Positions 27,107 to 36,242 are shown, counted from the stretch's first letter. The stretch is DNA of 64,000 bases from Cognataquiflexum rubidum (GCF_022538115.1 NZ_JAKZAL010000002.1:124001-188000); one strand, 5' to 3'. Notes: generated from the sequence alone by a model not told the origin. Made by a program: numbers and translations.

Positions 27107-28156
27107 TTAAAAGATAGGAGTGAGGTTGGCACCTTCAAAGACATTGATCACACCACCGATGACGAGGGTATCACCTTCCTGAAGTCCGGAATCTACCAGG
27201 ATTTTGTCCTGGATTCTTTTGCTGATGGAGATCGTAGTGAGCTGTGCTTTTCCGTTTTTGATCAGATATACTTTGGGTTCGAGGTCTGACCCTACGATGG
27301 CCGATGAGGGTATCAGGATTCCGTTTTGCATGCTCGGGTCTGATATAGATACTTCCCCCAAAAATCCTGCTTTGATCTTGAGGTCGTTGCTGTTGCTGAC
27401 CTTGAGTTCGACAGGAAAACTATTTCCCGGATTGCTTTTGAAGCCCACCATGGATACTTTTCCAGTGGTCTTCATATTGATCACTGGGACCAAGATGTCG
27501 ACAGTCTGACCATTTTGGAACAGGCTTAGGTCTTGTTCCGAAACCTGTATCAAGAGACTCAGGTCTTTTAGATTGGATACCTGAACCAAAGGTTTGCCGG
27601 GTGCCGCAAAGTCTCCCACTTCGGTCATTTTTGCAGTGACAATCCCATCAAAAGGCGCTCGGATGCTTGTTTTTTTGATTTGCTCTTGAAGGGATTGGTG
27701 TTGGACTGTGGCGGATTTGAGGGCCATTTCGGTTTTTTCAAGTTGGATTCCCTGGATGGCGTCATTTTCTACCAATATTTTATAGCGTTTCAAATCCGAT
27801 TCAAGCCCTTCTATCTGGACTTCAATTGCTTTTTGTTGCCATACCAGCATGGTGTTGTCCAGCTGTACCAATACTTGACCTTTACGGACAGGGTCGCCGT
27901 TTTCTACCATGACGGCATTGACTTTTCCCTGCAATTCTGCACTGAGGTTGGATTCTTTTTGGGCCACAAATGCACCCGTGAAAGCAGACTCCTGCTGCAC
28001 AGATTCTTTGGTCAGCTTTTGGGCCATCACATTGATGTTTTGATCCTTATTGTAGTGAAAGACCCTTTCCGTGGCTATTTGCTTGTTGGAAAAAAGCTTG
28101 AATGCTATCGCCGCAACGATAACCAAAGGGATGAGAATATAGAGTAGCTTTTTCAT
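27107..28156 (-). CDS. RND periplasmic adaptor (membrane fusion protein)
   Basis: 349 residues from the ATG at 28156, followed at once by a signal anchor (LLYILIPLVIVAAIAFKLF). It has the lipoyl/barrel-sandwich halves (SAELQGKVNAVMVENGDPVRKGQVLVQ split by a coiled-coil hairpin, then KTSIRAPFDGIVTAKMTEVGDFA), a beta-barrel domain (ISEQDLSL region) and a membrane-proximal domain. It bridges the pump and the TolC protein. Ten bases separate each neighbour, so the three are one transcript. Confidence 0.92.
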   Translation of the reverse strand: MKKLLYILIPLVIVAAIAFKLFSNKQIATERVFHYNKDQNINVMAQKLTKESVQQESAFTGAFVAQKESNLSAELQGKVNAVMVENGDPVRKGQVLVQLDNTMLVWQQKAIEVQIEGLESDLKRYKILVENDAIQGIQLEKTEMALKSATVQHQSLQEQIKKTSIRAPFDGIVTAKMTEVGDFAAPGKPLVQVSNLKDLSLLIQVSEQDLSLFQNGQTVDILVPVINMKTTGKVSMVGFKSNPGNSFPVELKVSNSNDLKIKAGFLGEVSISDPSMQNGILIPSSAIVGSDLEPKVYLIKNGKAQLTTISISKRIQDKILVDSGLQEGDTLVIGGVINVFEGANLTPIF

Positions 28157-28166
28157 GGTTTCTCTT

Positions 28167-29492
28167 TCAGTTGAGGAGTGTTCCGTTAAGTTTTTTGATT
28201 TCAAGGGTGGCAGTGAGGTATTCGACCATGGCCGAGAGATATTGCTGCTGACTGTCTCTGAGGGCATTGTCTGCCAATAGTACTTCTGTCAGGCTTGCGA
28301 TTCCCTCACGCTGATGGAGCAAGGTCCGCTGATAGACTGACTCGGCTAATGCGATCTGCGAAAGATTGGTTTGGAGTTGCTGTTCTGCCTGGTCCTGTTT
28401 TAGTTGGGCATTTTGGCTGAGGACAAGGGTCTGTTCATTGACAAAGTCTTTTTGAAGTTGGCTGTTTGCCAATTCATATTTTTTGACCCGGATTTTTTTC
28501 TGCGTGACTGTGCCACTGAATAGGGGATAGTTCAATTGAATTCCTACAAAACTCACCCTGTAGAAATCAAGAAAAGCTTCGGGTTCGCCATTGAAACCAA
28601 AACCTGTGGTTCCATAATTGCCATAAAGCGACAATTGCGGAATGCGGCTGTTGTGTAATGTTTTGAGTTCCTGTTGGACGATCTTGTATTTACTTTCCTG
28701 AATGAGGATGTCGAGGATATTTTTACTCTCCAAATATTCCTCCTCAGGTTTGTGTATGGTGGAAAGAACATCAAAATCCCTGTCTGTTTCTATACCCATA
28801 GAAAATTTCAGCAGGTTCAACACAGACTCATATTGTCTCATGATTTGTGACCGCTGCGTCTGGAGCTGTTGGTTTTGAAGGACCACCTTGTCCAATTCTG
28901 TTTTTTGAACCATGGTCTGTTCATAGAGTAACTGAATGTTTTTTTGAAGTTTTTGGCTGTTCTCGAGGTTTTGTTCTATGAATGCCAATTTGTTTTTCAG
29001 GATTTGGGCATTGTAGTAGAGGTTTGATATTTCGAAGTAAATCTGTTCCCTTGATTTGCTTTCCTGCAAGGATGAAAGGGCTTCGTAACTTTCAGAAACT
29101 TTGATTCCACCCATGATCTGGGGATCGTAAATGGGCATTTTGAAAGACAGGTTTGCCGAAATATTATTGGGAACGCCAAATTGAATCGGTCTGAATACGC
29201 CCTCCTGACCACCAAAGGCAGCCTGTGGGAGGAGCTGATAAGGAAGGTCTGTGTAGTACCGGTAGTCTCCCTGAAGGAAAAGCTTGGGAATCAACTGCGC
29301 TTTTGCTTCCTGATTTTTGAGACCGGCTATGTCCGTCTGGTTTTTGGCCATCAGGATGTTCTTGTTATGGACAAATGCCGTGTCGATGCAGGCCTCAAGT
29401 TCCCATTCTCTGTTTTGGGCTTTTGCTGAAAAGGTCAAGACCATGAGCGGTAATACTAACCCTAGTTTTAGTATGTGAGTATTTACTAACAT
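28167..29492 (-). CDS. TolC-family outer-membrane efflux protein
   Basis: A 441-residue protein with a signal peptide (LGLVLPLMVLTFSAKAQ) and two repeated TolC halves of long helical, Gln-rich segments (for example LQNQQLQTQRSQIMRQYESVLNLL and the C-terminal YQRTLLHQREGIASLTEVLLADNALRDSQ). It forms the outer-membrane tunnel for the pump encoded downstream. Codons 1-6 coincide with a TetR-operator-like palindrome (29475-29490). Sixteen bases separate it from the upstream tetR gene. Confidence 0.92.
   Translation of the reverse strand: MLVNTHILKLGLVLPLMVLTFSAKAQNREWELEACIDTAFVHNKNILMAKNQTDIAGLKNQEAKAQLIPKLFLQGDYRYYTDLPYQLLPQAAFGGQEGVFRPIQFGVPNNISANLSFKMPIYDPQIMGGIKVSESYEALSSLQESKSREQIYFEISNLYYNAQILKNKLAFIEQNLENSQKLQKNIQLLYEQTMVQKTELDKVVLQNQQLQTQRSQIMRQYESVLNLLKFSMGIETDRDFDVLSTIHKPEEEYLESKNILDILIQESKYKIVQQELKTLHNSRIPQLSLYGNYGTTGFGFNGEPEAFLDFYRVSFVGIQLNYPLFSGTVTQKKIRVKKYELANSQLQKDFVNEQTLVLSQNAQLKQDQAEQQLQTNLSQIALAESVYQRTLLHQREGIASLTEVLLADNALRDSQQQYLSAMVEYLTATLEIKKLNGTLLN
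29475..29490. promoter_or_regulatory. Second TetR operator, inside the tolC start
   Basis: GTGAGTATTTACTAAC matches the palindrome upstream of tetR (GTTAGTATTCACTAAC) at 14 of 16 positions. It overlaps the first codons of the TolC gene, so a bound repressor could block readthrough from tetR or a promoter in the tetR-tolC gap. Confidence 0.55.
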
Positions 29493-29508
29493 AATATGTC
29501 AAATTTTT

Positions 29509-30093
29509 TTAAGGTTTAATGATCGTCAAAAGGCTCTCAATGATATTTTGACCATTTCTTCTGAGATCAAATTGGAAATTGGCGATTTTCCATTTGAACA
29601 TCTGCAACCGAAATGACCCGATAATGATGTGCACCAATTCCTCAGAAGTGATGGATTGGGTAAATATTCCTTTTTGCTGACCGTCCAGGATGACCGGCAT
29701 GAGGTAACTGATTTTGGTTTGCATGAGATGGAGGATAGCCTGGTTGATTTTTTCGCTTGCTTCCAATAGTCCATCGGAAAATACAGCAACAACAAAGTGT
29801 GGATTTTCGCTGAAGAAATCGAACTGACTTTTGAAAATTGCCTTGAATTTTGATTCAGGAGTATTATTTTCCTTGATGGCTGCTGCAAGTCTCTGATCCA
29901 TATCAGCATTCAAAAATTCCAATAATCCGACTATAATCGCTTCTTTGTTTTCAAAGTGTCTATAAATGGCTGCCTCAGAAAAGCCCATTTCTTGTGCCAG
30001 CTTTTTGGTAGTCAAGCCGCTTACACCGGAGTTGGAAAGGAGTTTTCCCGCAGCTTCAATAATCTCTTTTTGTCTTTCTGAAATCTCTTTCAT
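29509..30093 (-). CDS. TetR-family repressor of the efflux operon
   Basis: A 194-residue regulator. Residues 1-60 are the TetR helix-turn-helix (QKEIIEAAGKLLSNSGVSGLTTKKLAQEMGFSEAAIYRHFENKE, quoted in part); the rest is the helical ligand-binding domain. It is the first gene of the efflux operon and very likely controls it, because its start is preceded by a perfect palindrome (30101-30116) and a near copy lies at the start of tolC. The inducer is unknown, probably a pump substrate. Confidence 0.92.
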   Translation of the reverse strand: MKEISERQKEIIEAAGKLLSNSGVSGLTTKKLAQEMGFSEAAIYRHFENKEAIIVGLLEFLNADMDQRLAAAIKENNTPESKFKAIFKSQFDFFSENPHFVVAVFSDGLLEASEKINQAILHLMQTKISYLMPVILDGQQKGIFTQSITSEELVHIIIGSFRLQMFKWKIANFQFDLRRNGQNIIESLLTIIKP

Positions 30094-30100
30094 AATGTAA

Positions 30101-30116
30101 GTTAGTATTCACTAAC
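30101..30116. promoter_or_regulatory. TetR operator palindrome
   Basis: GTTAGT-ATTC-ACTAAC is a perfect inverted repeat 8 bases upstream of the tetR start codon, which suits autorepression. Its close match at 29475-29490 supports the assignment. Confidence 0.65.
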
Positions 30117-30518
30117 AAAGGTAAAGATAAATTGTAGAAATAAAAATATTGTCGTGATTATTCTCATCAGATCTGAACAATTTTCTTGAAAATACCCTGT
30201 TCAAGGGACGGGGAAAAAGGTTTTTTAGAACGAGATTAGTCAACCAAAAAACAAAGTTAAATTTTGGCTATTGGTTGATTTTCCTTTTTGGAAAAACTCT
30301 GCCATTTGTTTGATGGTGAGTCAAACCGTTTCATCTTTCATAAATGTTTGAATCTTGTCTTTTCCGTCATCTCAATGAGCATACTGAACAAAAAAAGTCA
30401 AGTACCTTTTCTCTCAACTTTGGAACTTAAACACAATTATTTAGATTGATTAAAAATAATATATGGCGTTGTTTGAGAAAAATCTATTAATTTTCGAGAC
30501 CCTTAGAAAGTATCAATA
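30117..30518. promoter_or_regulatory. Divergent promoter region tetR/feo with possible iron box
   Basis: This 402-base spacer contains no gene. An AT-rich partial palindrome TTTAGATTGATTAAAA at 30440-30455, about 65 bases before feoA, resembles the DtxR/IdeR-type iron boxes seen before feo genes in Bacteroidetes, but symmetry is incomplete. Confidence 0.35.
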
Positions 30519-30737
30519 ATGACAGCAGCAGAACTTTCGTTACAGCAATCTTCAATCATAGAAAGTATAAGAGAATCTGATATTTCCATTAATTTTTTAG
30601 AGTTGGGGATTTTGCCCGGGAAAGAAATCAAATTATTGAAGAAAGCACCTTTTGGAGGGCCAATGGCTTTTTTGATTGAAGAAAATATTATCGCCCTCAG
30701 ACAGCAGGAGGCCATTATGATCAATTTAAAATCCTGA
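30519..30737 (+). CDS. feoA: FeoA, ferrous iron transport accessory protein
   Basis: A 72-residue SH3-like protein with the FeoA features FLELGILPGKEIKLLKKAPFGGPMAFLI and a final AIMINLKS. FeoA is a small cytoplasmic protein needed for FeoB-driven Fe(II) uptake. It lies five bases before feoB in the same transcript. Length and motifs are normal. Confidence 0.92.
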   Translation: MTAAELSLQQSSIIESIRESDISINFLELGILPGKEIKLLKKAPFGGPMAFLIEENIIALRQQEAIMINLKS

Positions 30738-30742
30738 TTAGC

Positions 30743-32863
30743 ATGGAAACTGCCACTGCCCTCCAGACCAAAACTGTTGCCATTATCGGCAATCCCAATG
30801 TAGGCAAATCCAGTATTTTCAACCAACTGACAGGCCTCAATCAAAAAATCGGAAATTACCCCGGAGTTACCGTTGACAAAACAGTGGGTTTTCTTCGGAT
30901 TGGTGAAAAGGAAATTAACCTGATCGACCTGCCGGGAACTTACAGCCTTTACCCCAAGTCTGAAGATGAAGTCATCGCCCATCGTGTCCTGAATGGATTG
31001 GGACAGGAAAAGCCGGATTTCGCTTTGGTAATCCTCGATGCCTGCAACCTGGAGAGAAGTCTGTTGCTTGGTACCCAGGTGATGGATTTGGGTATTCCAA
31101 TGGCTTTTGTAGTCAATATGAAGGACCTCGCCATTAAAAAAGGCATTCAGATCAAGACTTTTGAATTGTACAAATTGCTTGGCGTGCCTTTGGTTCTTAC
31201 CGATGCAAGAAACAACGAAGGAATAGATGCCATCCGTCAATTGATGGCAACCGAAAAGTTTGAATCACCCAAACCGCTTCTTGACTCCTACGCATTCGCC
31301 GACAAGGCATTGGTAGAGGAAGTCATAGCGAGATTTGGGTTTATAAATCCCTATCAGGCTTTCCAGATGTTGGTGTTCGGAGAATTTGACAAAACCCTAC
31401 CAATAGCGGACAAGCAATGGCTGAAGGAAAAATCCCTTGTTTTTGGATTTGACAGAAAAAGGCAACAGGTACGTGAAACCGAAGCGCGGTATGTCAAAAT
31501 AGCTTCAATACTCAAAAAATCTGTCGATAGGGTTAAAATCGAATCAAGCAATGTAACCATTAGCTTGGACAATGTTTTCTTGAATCCTGTCTTTGGGTTT
31601 GTGGTTTTTCTGGGAATCATGCTGTTGATATTCCAGGCAATTTTTGCTTGGGCAGCCTTCCCGATGGATTTGATTGATGTGGGATTTGCAGGCCTGAGTG
31701 GTTGGATTTATGAGAATCTTCCTCCTGGTGTATTGACTGATTTGCTTGCAGAAGGGATTGTTCCCGGGATCGGCGGAGTTGTCATCTTTATACCGCAGAT
31801 CGCCATGCTGTTTGGTTTTTTGGCGATTTTGGAGGATACCGGATATTTGTCCAGGGTGGTGTTTTTGATGGATAGGTTGATGCGTCCTTTTGGACTCCAT
31901 GGCAAAAGTGTCGTTCCGCTGATCTCAGGTATGGCCTGTGCCATCCCCGGTATCATGGCGGCCAGAAATATCAGCAACTCCAAAGAAAGACTGATCACGA
32001 TTTTGGTGACTCCTTGGATGAGTTGTTCGGCAAGGTTGCCGGTCTATATTATTCTGATCGGATTGACTGTTCCGGACACCCTTTGGATGGGAATCAGTTT
32101 TCAGGCCCTCGGTCTTTTGGCGATGTACCTGTTGGGAGTCTTGTTTACACTCTTGGGGGCTTTGGCCCTGAAATTTATCCTAAAAACCAAAGAGAAAAGT
32201 TACCTCCTGACCGAGCTTCCCATTTATAGGTTACCAAGATGGAAGACCGTCCTATTGACGATGTTCAACAAATCCAAAATCTTTGTTTTGGAAGCCGGCA
32301 AGGTCATTCTTTCGATTTCCATTGTCCTTTGGGTTTTGGCGAGTTATGGTCCGAGTGGCAAAATGCAGGCGATTGAAGATGAAAAAACAACCATTTTACA
32401 AACTACTCCTGAGGCAGAATGGTCTTCTGTGGAGGAGTTATATGCCTCCAAAAAGCTTGAGGCATCATTTATCGGTATCATGGGCAAGGCCATCGAGCCC
32501 GCCATCAGGCCCTTGGGTTATGACTGGAAAATCGGTATTGCACTCTTGACTTCTTTTGCAGCCAGGGAAGTCTTTGTCGGGACCATTGCTACGATTTACA
32601 GCATTGGCGGAGATGTCGAAAACGAACTGACCATCCGTGAAAAACTAGCAAAAGAGGTCCATTCTGATACCGGAGAGAAGGTTTTTGACAAAGCCACAGG
32701 GTTTTCCCTCATGGTCTTTTATGCCTTTGCGATGCAATGTATGAGTACCTTGGCGGTAGTGTACCGCGAAACTAAAAGCTGGAAATGGCCTATCCTGCAG
32801 ACCGTTGTCATGACCGGGATTGCGTATTTGGCAGCCTTTATCACCTATCAGATTTTCTCATAA
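30743..32863 (+). CDS. feoB: FeoB, ferrous iron transporter GTPase
   Basis: A 706-residue protein. The N-terminal G domain has GNPNVGKSSIFNQLTG (G1), DLPGTYSL (G3) and VVNMKD (G4); a helical spacer follows and then two Gate-type membrane halves with GMACAIPGIMAARNI and ASFAAREVFVGTI, plus conserved Cys in MSCSARLPVY. It imports Fe(II) across the inner membrane. The MoCo, nos cytochrome and Fe-S repair genes nearby are iron consumers, but no direct link is implied. Confidence 0.97.
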   Translation: METATALQTKTVAIIGNPNVGKSSIFNQLTGLNQKIGNYPGVTVDKTVGFLRIGEKEINLIDLPGTYSLYPKSEDEVIAHRVLNGLGQEKPDFALVILDACNLERSLLLGTQVMDLGIPMAFVVNMKDLAIKKGIQIKTFELYKLLGVPLVLTDARNNEGIDAIRQLMATEKFESPKPLLDSYAFADKALVEEVIARFGFINPYQAFQMLVFGEFDKTLPIADKQWLKEKSLVFGFDRKRQQVRETEARYVKIASILKKSVDRVKIESSNVTISLDNVFLNPVFGFVVFLGIMLLIFQAIFAWAAFPMDLIDVGFAGLSGWIYENLPPGVLTDLLAEGIVPGIGGVVIFIPQIAMLFGFLAILEDTGYLSRVVFLMDRLMRPFGLHGKSVVPLISGMACAIPGIMAARNISNSKERLITILVTPWMSCSARLPVYIILIGLTVPDTLWMGISFQALGLLAMYLLGVLFTLLGALALKFILKTKEKSYLLTELPIYRLPRWKTVLLTMFNKSKIFVLEAGKVILSISIVLWVLASYGPSGKMQAIEDEKTTILQTTPEAEWSSVEELYASKKLEASFIGIMGKAIEPAIRPLGYDWKIGIALLTSFAAREVFVGTIATIYSIGGDVENELTIREKLAKEVHSDTGEKVFDKATGFSLMVFYAFAMQCMSTLAVVYRETKSWKWPILQTVVMTGIAYLAAFITYQIFS

Positions 32864-32865
32864 TT

Positions 32866-32991
32866 ATGTGGCAGGAACTTGTTGTTTTCGGATTGTTTGC
32901 CTTGGTTTTGGGAACTTGGGTTTTCAGGACTTTTATACGAAAACCAAAACAATCCCAATCCGGTCCCGGTTGCGATAAATGTGGGCGATAG
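32866..32991 (+). CDS. FeoB-associated Cys-rich membrane peptide
   Basis: A 41-residue peptide starting at the ATG two bases after the feoB stop. It has one membrane helix (LVVFGLFALVLGTWVF), a basic stretch and a C-terminal CDKCGR. This is the layout of the FeoB-associated Cys-rich membrane proteins (FeoC-like position), which may bind iron or a cluster and assist FeoB. Too short for usual ORF cut-offs. Confidence 0.8.
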   Translation: MWQELVVFGLFALVLGTWVFRTFIRKPKQSQSGPGCDKCGR

Positions 32992-33143
32992 TTAGTGCCT
33001 TTCTCCTCTCTATTTTTTGAATTGAAGGATTTATTAATTATAAATATTTTTTATACATATAATTATTAATATAAATAAAAACTAATGAGTAGACCTTTGC
33101 AATTTTGTAATGTCAAAAGAATCAGACACTAAAGGCTACACAT

Positions 33144-33461
33144 ATGAACAGGCAAAACAACATCACTTTGATCAAAGGGGAATTTGAAACCGAAGAAGCA
33201 AAAGATATTTTGAGAAACCTGATTGATTTCAAGATCAAGTTTCATCAGATCAAAAGTTTCAACTCTGAATTAAAATTTGGTGAAAAAGATGCTCGTTCCC
33301 AAGCAAGAATCATAGAATTGAAGGCAAGCATGCAGAAAATGCTTGAAATAATGGAAGAAGCTGAAGCAAACGGATATAGCCTAAAAATTGACGCAAAAAT
33401 TGATATTGAGTTTCAGCCTCAAGAGACCCAGAAAGTGGATCATTTGGTGGTCAGCCATTGA
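33144..33461 (+). CDS. Small helical protein of unknown function
   Basis: A 105-residue cytoplasmic protein with no family recognised. It begins with a short beta-like segment (NNITLIKGEF) and continues as charged amphipathic helices (AKDILRNLIDFKIKFHQIKS and ARIIELKASMQKMLEIMEEAEANG), ending with a strand-rich KIDIEFQPQ. An ATG at 33144 with an A-rich leader and a strong terminator right after the stop support a real, separately transcribed gene. Confidence 0.65.
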   Translation: MNRQNNITLIKGEFETEEAKDILRNLIDFKIKFHQIKSFNSELKFGEKDARSQARIIELKASMQKMLEIMEEAEANGYSLKIDAKIDIEFQPQETQKVDHLVVSH

Positions 33462-33490
33462 TATATATTTTCAGACTTATTCGATAAAAA

Positions 33491-33520
33491 AATGGGGAAG
33501 ATTGATTCCCCATTTTTTTT
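33491..33520. terminator. Bidirectional intrinsic terminator
   Basis: AATGGGGA and TCCCCATT form an 8-bp stem around AAGATTGA-like loop, with an eight-T run on the plus strand and seven T on the minus strand. It ends both the small helical gene (plus) and the converging moaC/mogA gene (minus). Confidence 0.85.
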
Positions 33521-33533
33521 ACCTTATTTTTTA

Positions 33534-34445
33534 TCAATCATGTCTCGTTCCCTCCATCACTTTGAAAATATGTAACACTGCAGGGAAAATCGCATCCATG
33601 GATTCGGCGGCGCCTTTTGTCGAACCGGGTAAAGCCAATACCAATGTTTCTCCGATCAGACCCGCTACACTTCTCGACAACATAGAATAGGGTGTCCGCT
33701 GCTGTCCATACGCACGGATGACCTCTTCGATTCCGGGTACTTCCTTTTCCAAAAGCGGCTTGATCGCTTCCGGAGTGACATCCCTTGGAGACAAACCTGT
33801 TCCCCCTGTGAAAATCACCAAGTCCATTCCTCCGGTACAATACTGCTTTAATTTTTCCTGAATGATAGCAGTTTCGTCAGGAATCACCATATAGTCTCCA
33901 ATGATGACACCTTGTTTTTCCAACTTTTCGATAATGGCCTTTCCTGCCATGTCCTCTTTGGTTCCCTTTGATATAGAATCCGAACAGACCACCACGGCAG
34001 CTTTGAGTCCTTGAGTTTCCTTTCTGGCAAAATCTGTCTTGCCGCCTTTCTTTTCCAACAATTTTATCTGATTGATGCTGATGCCCTTGTCGATAGGCTT
34101 GAGCATGTCATACATCGTCAGCGCCACAACTGAGGCAGCGTGCATGGCTTCGACTTCCACGCCGGTTTTGTAGATTGTATGGATCTCTGCATGGATGTGT
34201 ATATCCAAACCTTCGATTTTATAGCTGATGGAAGTGAACTCGATCGGGAGAGGATGACAATCCGGTATCATGTCCGAAGTGCGCTTGGCAGCAAAAAGTC
34301 CCGCTGTCTTCGCCATTTCAAAGACATCACCTTTTGGTACCTTCCGCTGTACGATGGCATCGATGGTTTCCTGTGAACTCACTGAGACAATTGCCTGGGC
34401 AATGGCTTTGCGGAGAGAGGGTGATTTGTGGGTAATGTCGACCAT
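33534..34445 (-). CDS. moaCB: Fused MoaC-MogA, molybdenum cofactor biosynthesis
   Basis: A 303-residue fusion. Residues 1-150 are MoaC (cyclic pyranopterin monophosphate synthase): KRTSDMIPDCHPLPI, GVEVEAMHAASVVALTMYDMLKPIDKG and a Lys-rich GGKTDF end. Residues about 155-303 are MogA/MoaB-like adenylyltransferase: VVVCSDSISKGTKED, FTGGTGLSPRDVTPEAI and LPGSTKGAAESM. It thus covers the second step and the molybdopterin adenylylation step. Last gene of the Moco operon; 245 bases of repeats separate it from moaE. Confidence 0.93.
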   Translation of the reverse strand: MVDITHKSPSLRKAIAQAIVSVSSQETIDAIVQRKVPKGDVFEMAKTAGLFAAKRTSDMIPDCHPLPIEFTSISYKIEGLDIHIHAEIHTIYKTGVEVEAMHAASVVALTMYDMLKPIDKGISINQIKLLEKKGGKTDFARKETQGLKAAVVVCSDSISKGTKEDMAGKAIIEKLEKQGVIIGDYMVIPDETAIIQEKLKQYCTGGMDLVIFTGGTGLSPRDVTPEAIKPLLEKEVPGIEEVIRAYGQQRTPYSMLSRSVAGLIGETLVLALPGSTKGAAESMDAIFPAVLHIFKVMEGTRHD

Positions 34446-34690
34446 TTTTTTAGAGTATCAAGAAATTAGTATCAAGTATCAAGAGGCGAGAGTCTCTCAG
34501 AGCTCAGTTGGCAGTAGCAGTTGGCAGTGGTTATGTGGTAAGAATCAAATAGCGAAAAGCGGGAGCCAAGATGCAATAACCAAGAGACCCTTCGTACCTC
34601 AGGGTGACGCATAACAACCCGACAACGCGAAGCAGACAACCCGACAACCATTACAACAACTACAACAATTACAACCCTTCACTCAACCCC
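34446..34690. repeat. Dispersed ACAAC-type repeat between moaE and moaC/mogA
   Basis: The spacer is filled by a repeat containing AAGAGACCCTTCGTACCTCA, GGGTGACGC, CGACAACGCGAAGCAGACAA and a run of ACAAC(T/A)ATTAC units. The same parts occur in other order at 8064-8172 and 40050-40205, which marks it as an inserted repeat element. It interrupts an otherwise tight operon. Confidence 0.7.
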
Positions 34691-35137
34691 TCACAAATTC
34701 TCCTTCCAGACCGAGCCGTCGTTGTCTATCAGTTCTTTTCCCCAGACAGGAACTTCCTTTTTGATCCTTTCTACCAATTCTTCGCAGGCATCGATTGCTG
34801 CTTTGCGGTGCTTGGAAGAAGTGAATACAAAGAGGCAGATTTCACCGACTTTCACCTCTCCGAGACTGTGGTAGATATGCATACAGCTCAAAGGGTATTT
34901 GACAAATATAGCTTCCCTGATCTCAAAGGCCTTTTCCAACGCCATTTCTTCGTAGGCTGTGTATTCGATCGCAGTGACTTTTCCGCTTTCTTTTTCATCG
35001 GCCCTCACCTGACCGAGAAAGATGCTATGTCCTCCAATATCCGTTTTGGAACTGTGGTTGGCGATGGACTTGGCGATGGATTCAGGTGAAATAGGTCCCT
35101 GAACAAAGATGTTTTTTGGGCTTCTTTTGGTTTCCAT
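34691..35137 (-). CDS. moaE: MoaE, molybdopterin synthase large subunit
   Basis: 148 residues from the ATG at 35137; the frame also opens with TTG at 35173, but that overlaps the preceding gene. Recognisable MoaE features are GGHSIFLGQVRAD, VTAIEYTAYEEMA, MHIYHSLGEVKVGEI and HRKAAIDACEELVERIKKEVPVW with the active-site Lys. MoaE joins sulfur carried on MoaD to the precursor Z to form molybdopterin. Its start lies 7 bases after the end of the MoeB-like gene. Confidence 0.93.
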   Translation of the reverse strand: METKRSPKNIFVQGPISPESIAKSIANHSSKTDIGGHSIFLGQVRADEKESGKVTAIEYTAYEEMALEKAFEIREAIFVKYPLSCMHIYHSLGEVKVGEICLFVFTSSKHRKAAIDACEELVERIKKEVPVWGKELIDNDGSVWKENL

Positions 35138-35144
35138 GTATTTA

Positions 35145-36230
35145 TCAATAAATCGGTGAATCAGGGGCTTCAATGCCTCCTGATATTGAATGTATCTTTT
35201 TTCCAGGAAAATGCTTTTCCAACATTTTTACTGCCTTCAAACTCCGGACTCCGCTTTGGCAAAACAACAAGATCAATTCCGAATTGAGCCATTCTTGGTG
35301 CTTTTCATCTATCAGGTCCAAGGGTACAGATTGATATGGATGTCCTTTCAGTTTTGGGAATTCATCCGCTTCCCTGACATCAATGAGTGTTCCTCCGGGG
35401 AATTTATTCAATAAGGCAAAAGCTTCTTCCCAATCAATAGAGTCACCATCTCCACAAACTACGGCATAATCTGTTGTCTCCAAAGCTTCCATCGAGGAAG
35501 GAATCCCCTTCTTTGAATCCGGATTTTTGCTAAGCTCCATTGTGTAGCATTGATGGCTGAGAAGGTTGTAAAACAGCATCTTGTCCACCAAAGCTTCGCC
35601 GTATCCTGTCAGATATTTTAAAGCTTCTGCTGCCTGTAAGGTCCCAATTATTCCAGGCAAAACCCCCAAGACTCCGGTTTCATTGCAATTGGGAATTTCG
35701 TAGGCAGTAGGAGGATCAGGGAAAATATCTCGGTAATTGATGCTGTTATGGCCCTTTCCATTCAAGATAGCAACCTGACCTTCATTTTGATACACAGCTC
35801 CAAAAACCAATGGTTTACCCAAAAGCACGCAGGCGTCATTGACCAAATACCTTGTGGGGAAATTGTCCGAACCGTCAATGATCAGGTCGTATTTGGAAAA
35901 TATCGCCTTGATGTTTTGCGTGGTGATGAATTCCGGGATGCAATTGATCTTGATATCGTGGTATTTTGCTTTGAGAAAATGGGCGGCAGTTTCAGCTTTG
36001 TTTAGGCCCAAATCTCCCTCTCCAAAGAGTACTTGTCTGTTGAGGTTGGATAATGATACCATATCTCCATCCACAATGCCAATTGTTCCGACACCTGCGG
36101 CAGAGAGGTATAGTAGAACGGGGCAACCCAAACCGCCCGCACCGATGACCAATACCTTTGCCTGCTTCAGCTTGTGCTGCGCTTCTTTTCCAAATCCAGG
36201 CAATATATATTGTCTTTCAAAGCGGTCCAT
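35145..36230 (-). CDS. moeB: MoeB/ThiF adenylyltransferase with rhodanese domain
   Basis: A 361-residue protein. Residues 1-240 are an E1-like adenylyltransferase with GAGGLGCPVLLYLSAAGVG, DGDMVSLSNLNRQVLF, IIDGSDNFPTRYLVND and a metal-binding Cys pair that is only partly obvious here. Residues about 265-361 are a rhodanese domain with DVREADEFP and the active-site Cys in LLFCQSGVRS. The fusion adenylates MoaD and can pass sulfur to its C-terminus, so activation and thiocarboxylation sit in one chain. It follows moaD by 12 bases. Confidence 0.9.
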   Translation of the reverse strand: MDRFERQYILPGFGKEAQHKLKQAKVLVIGAGGLGCPVLLYLSAAGVGTIGIVDGDMVSLSNLNRQVLFGEGDLGLNKAETAAHFLKAKYHDIKINCIPEFITTQNIKAIFSKYDLIIDGSDNFPTRYLVNDACVLLGKPLVFGAVYQNEGQVAILNGKGHNSINYRDIFPDPPTAYEIPNCNETGVLGVLPGIIGTLQAAEALKYLTGYGEALVDKMLFYNLLSHQCYTMELSKNPDSKKGIPSSMEALETTDYAVVCGDGDSIDWEEAFALLNKFPGGTLIDVREADEFPKLKGHPYQSVPLDLIDEKHQEWLNSELILLFCQSGVRSLKAVKMLEKHFPGKKIHSISGGIEAPDSPIY

Positions 36231-36242
36231 ATCATCTTTTTA

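Noticed and set aside
30101-30116. Reading the palindrome as a recombination site
   Set aside because: Its near copy lies at the tolC start and both flank a tetR gene, so an operator is the simpler reading.
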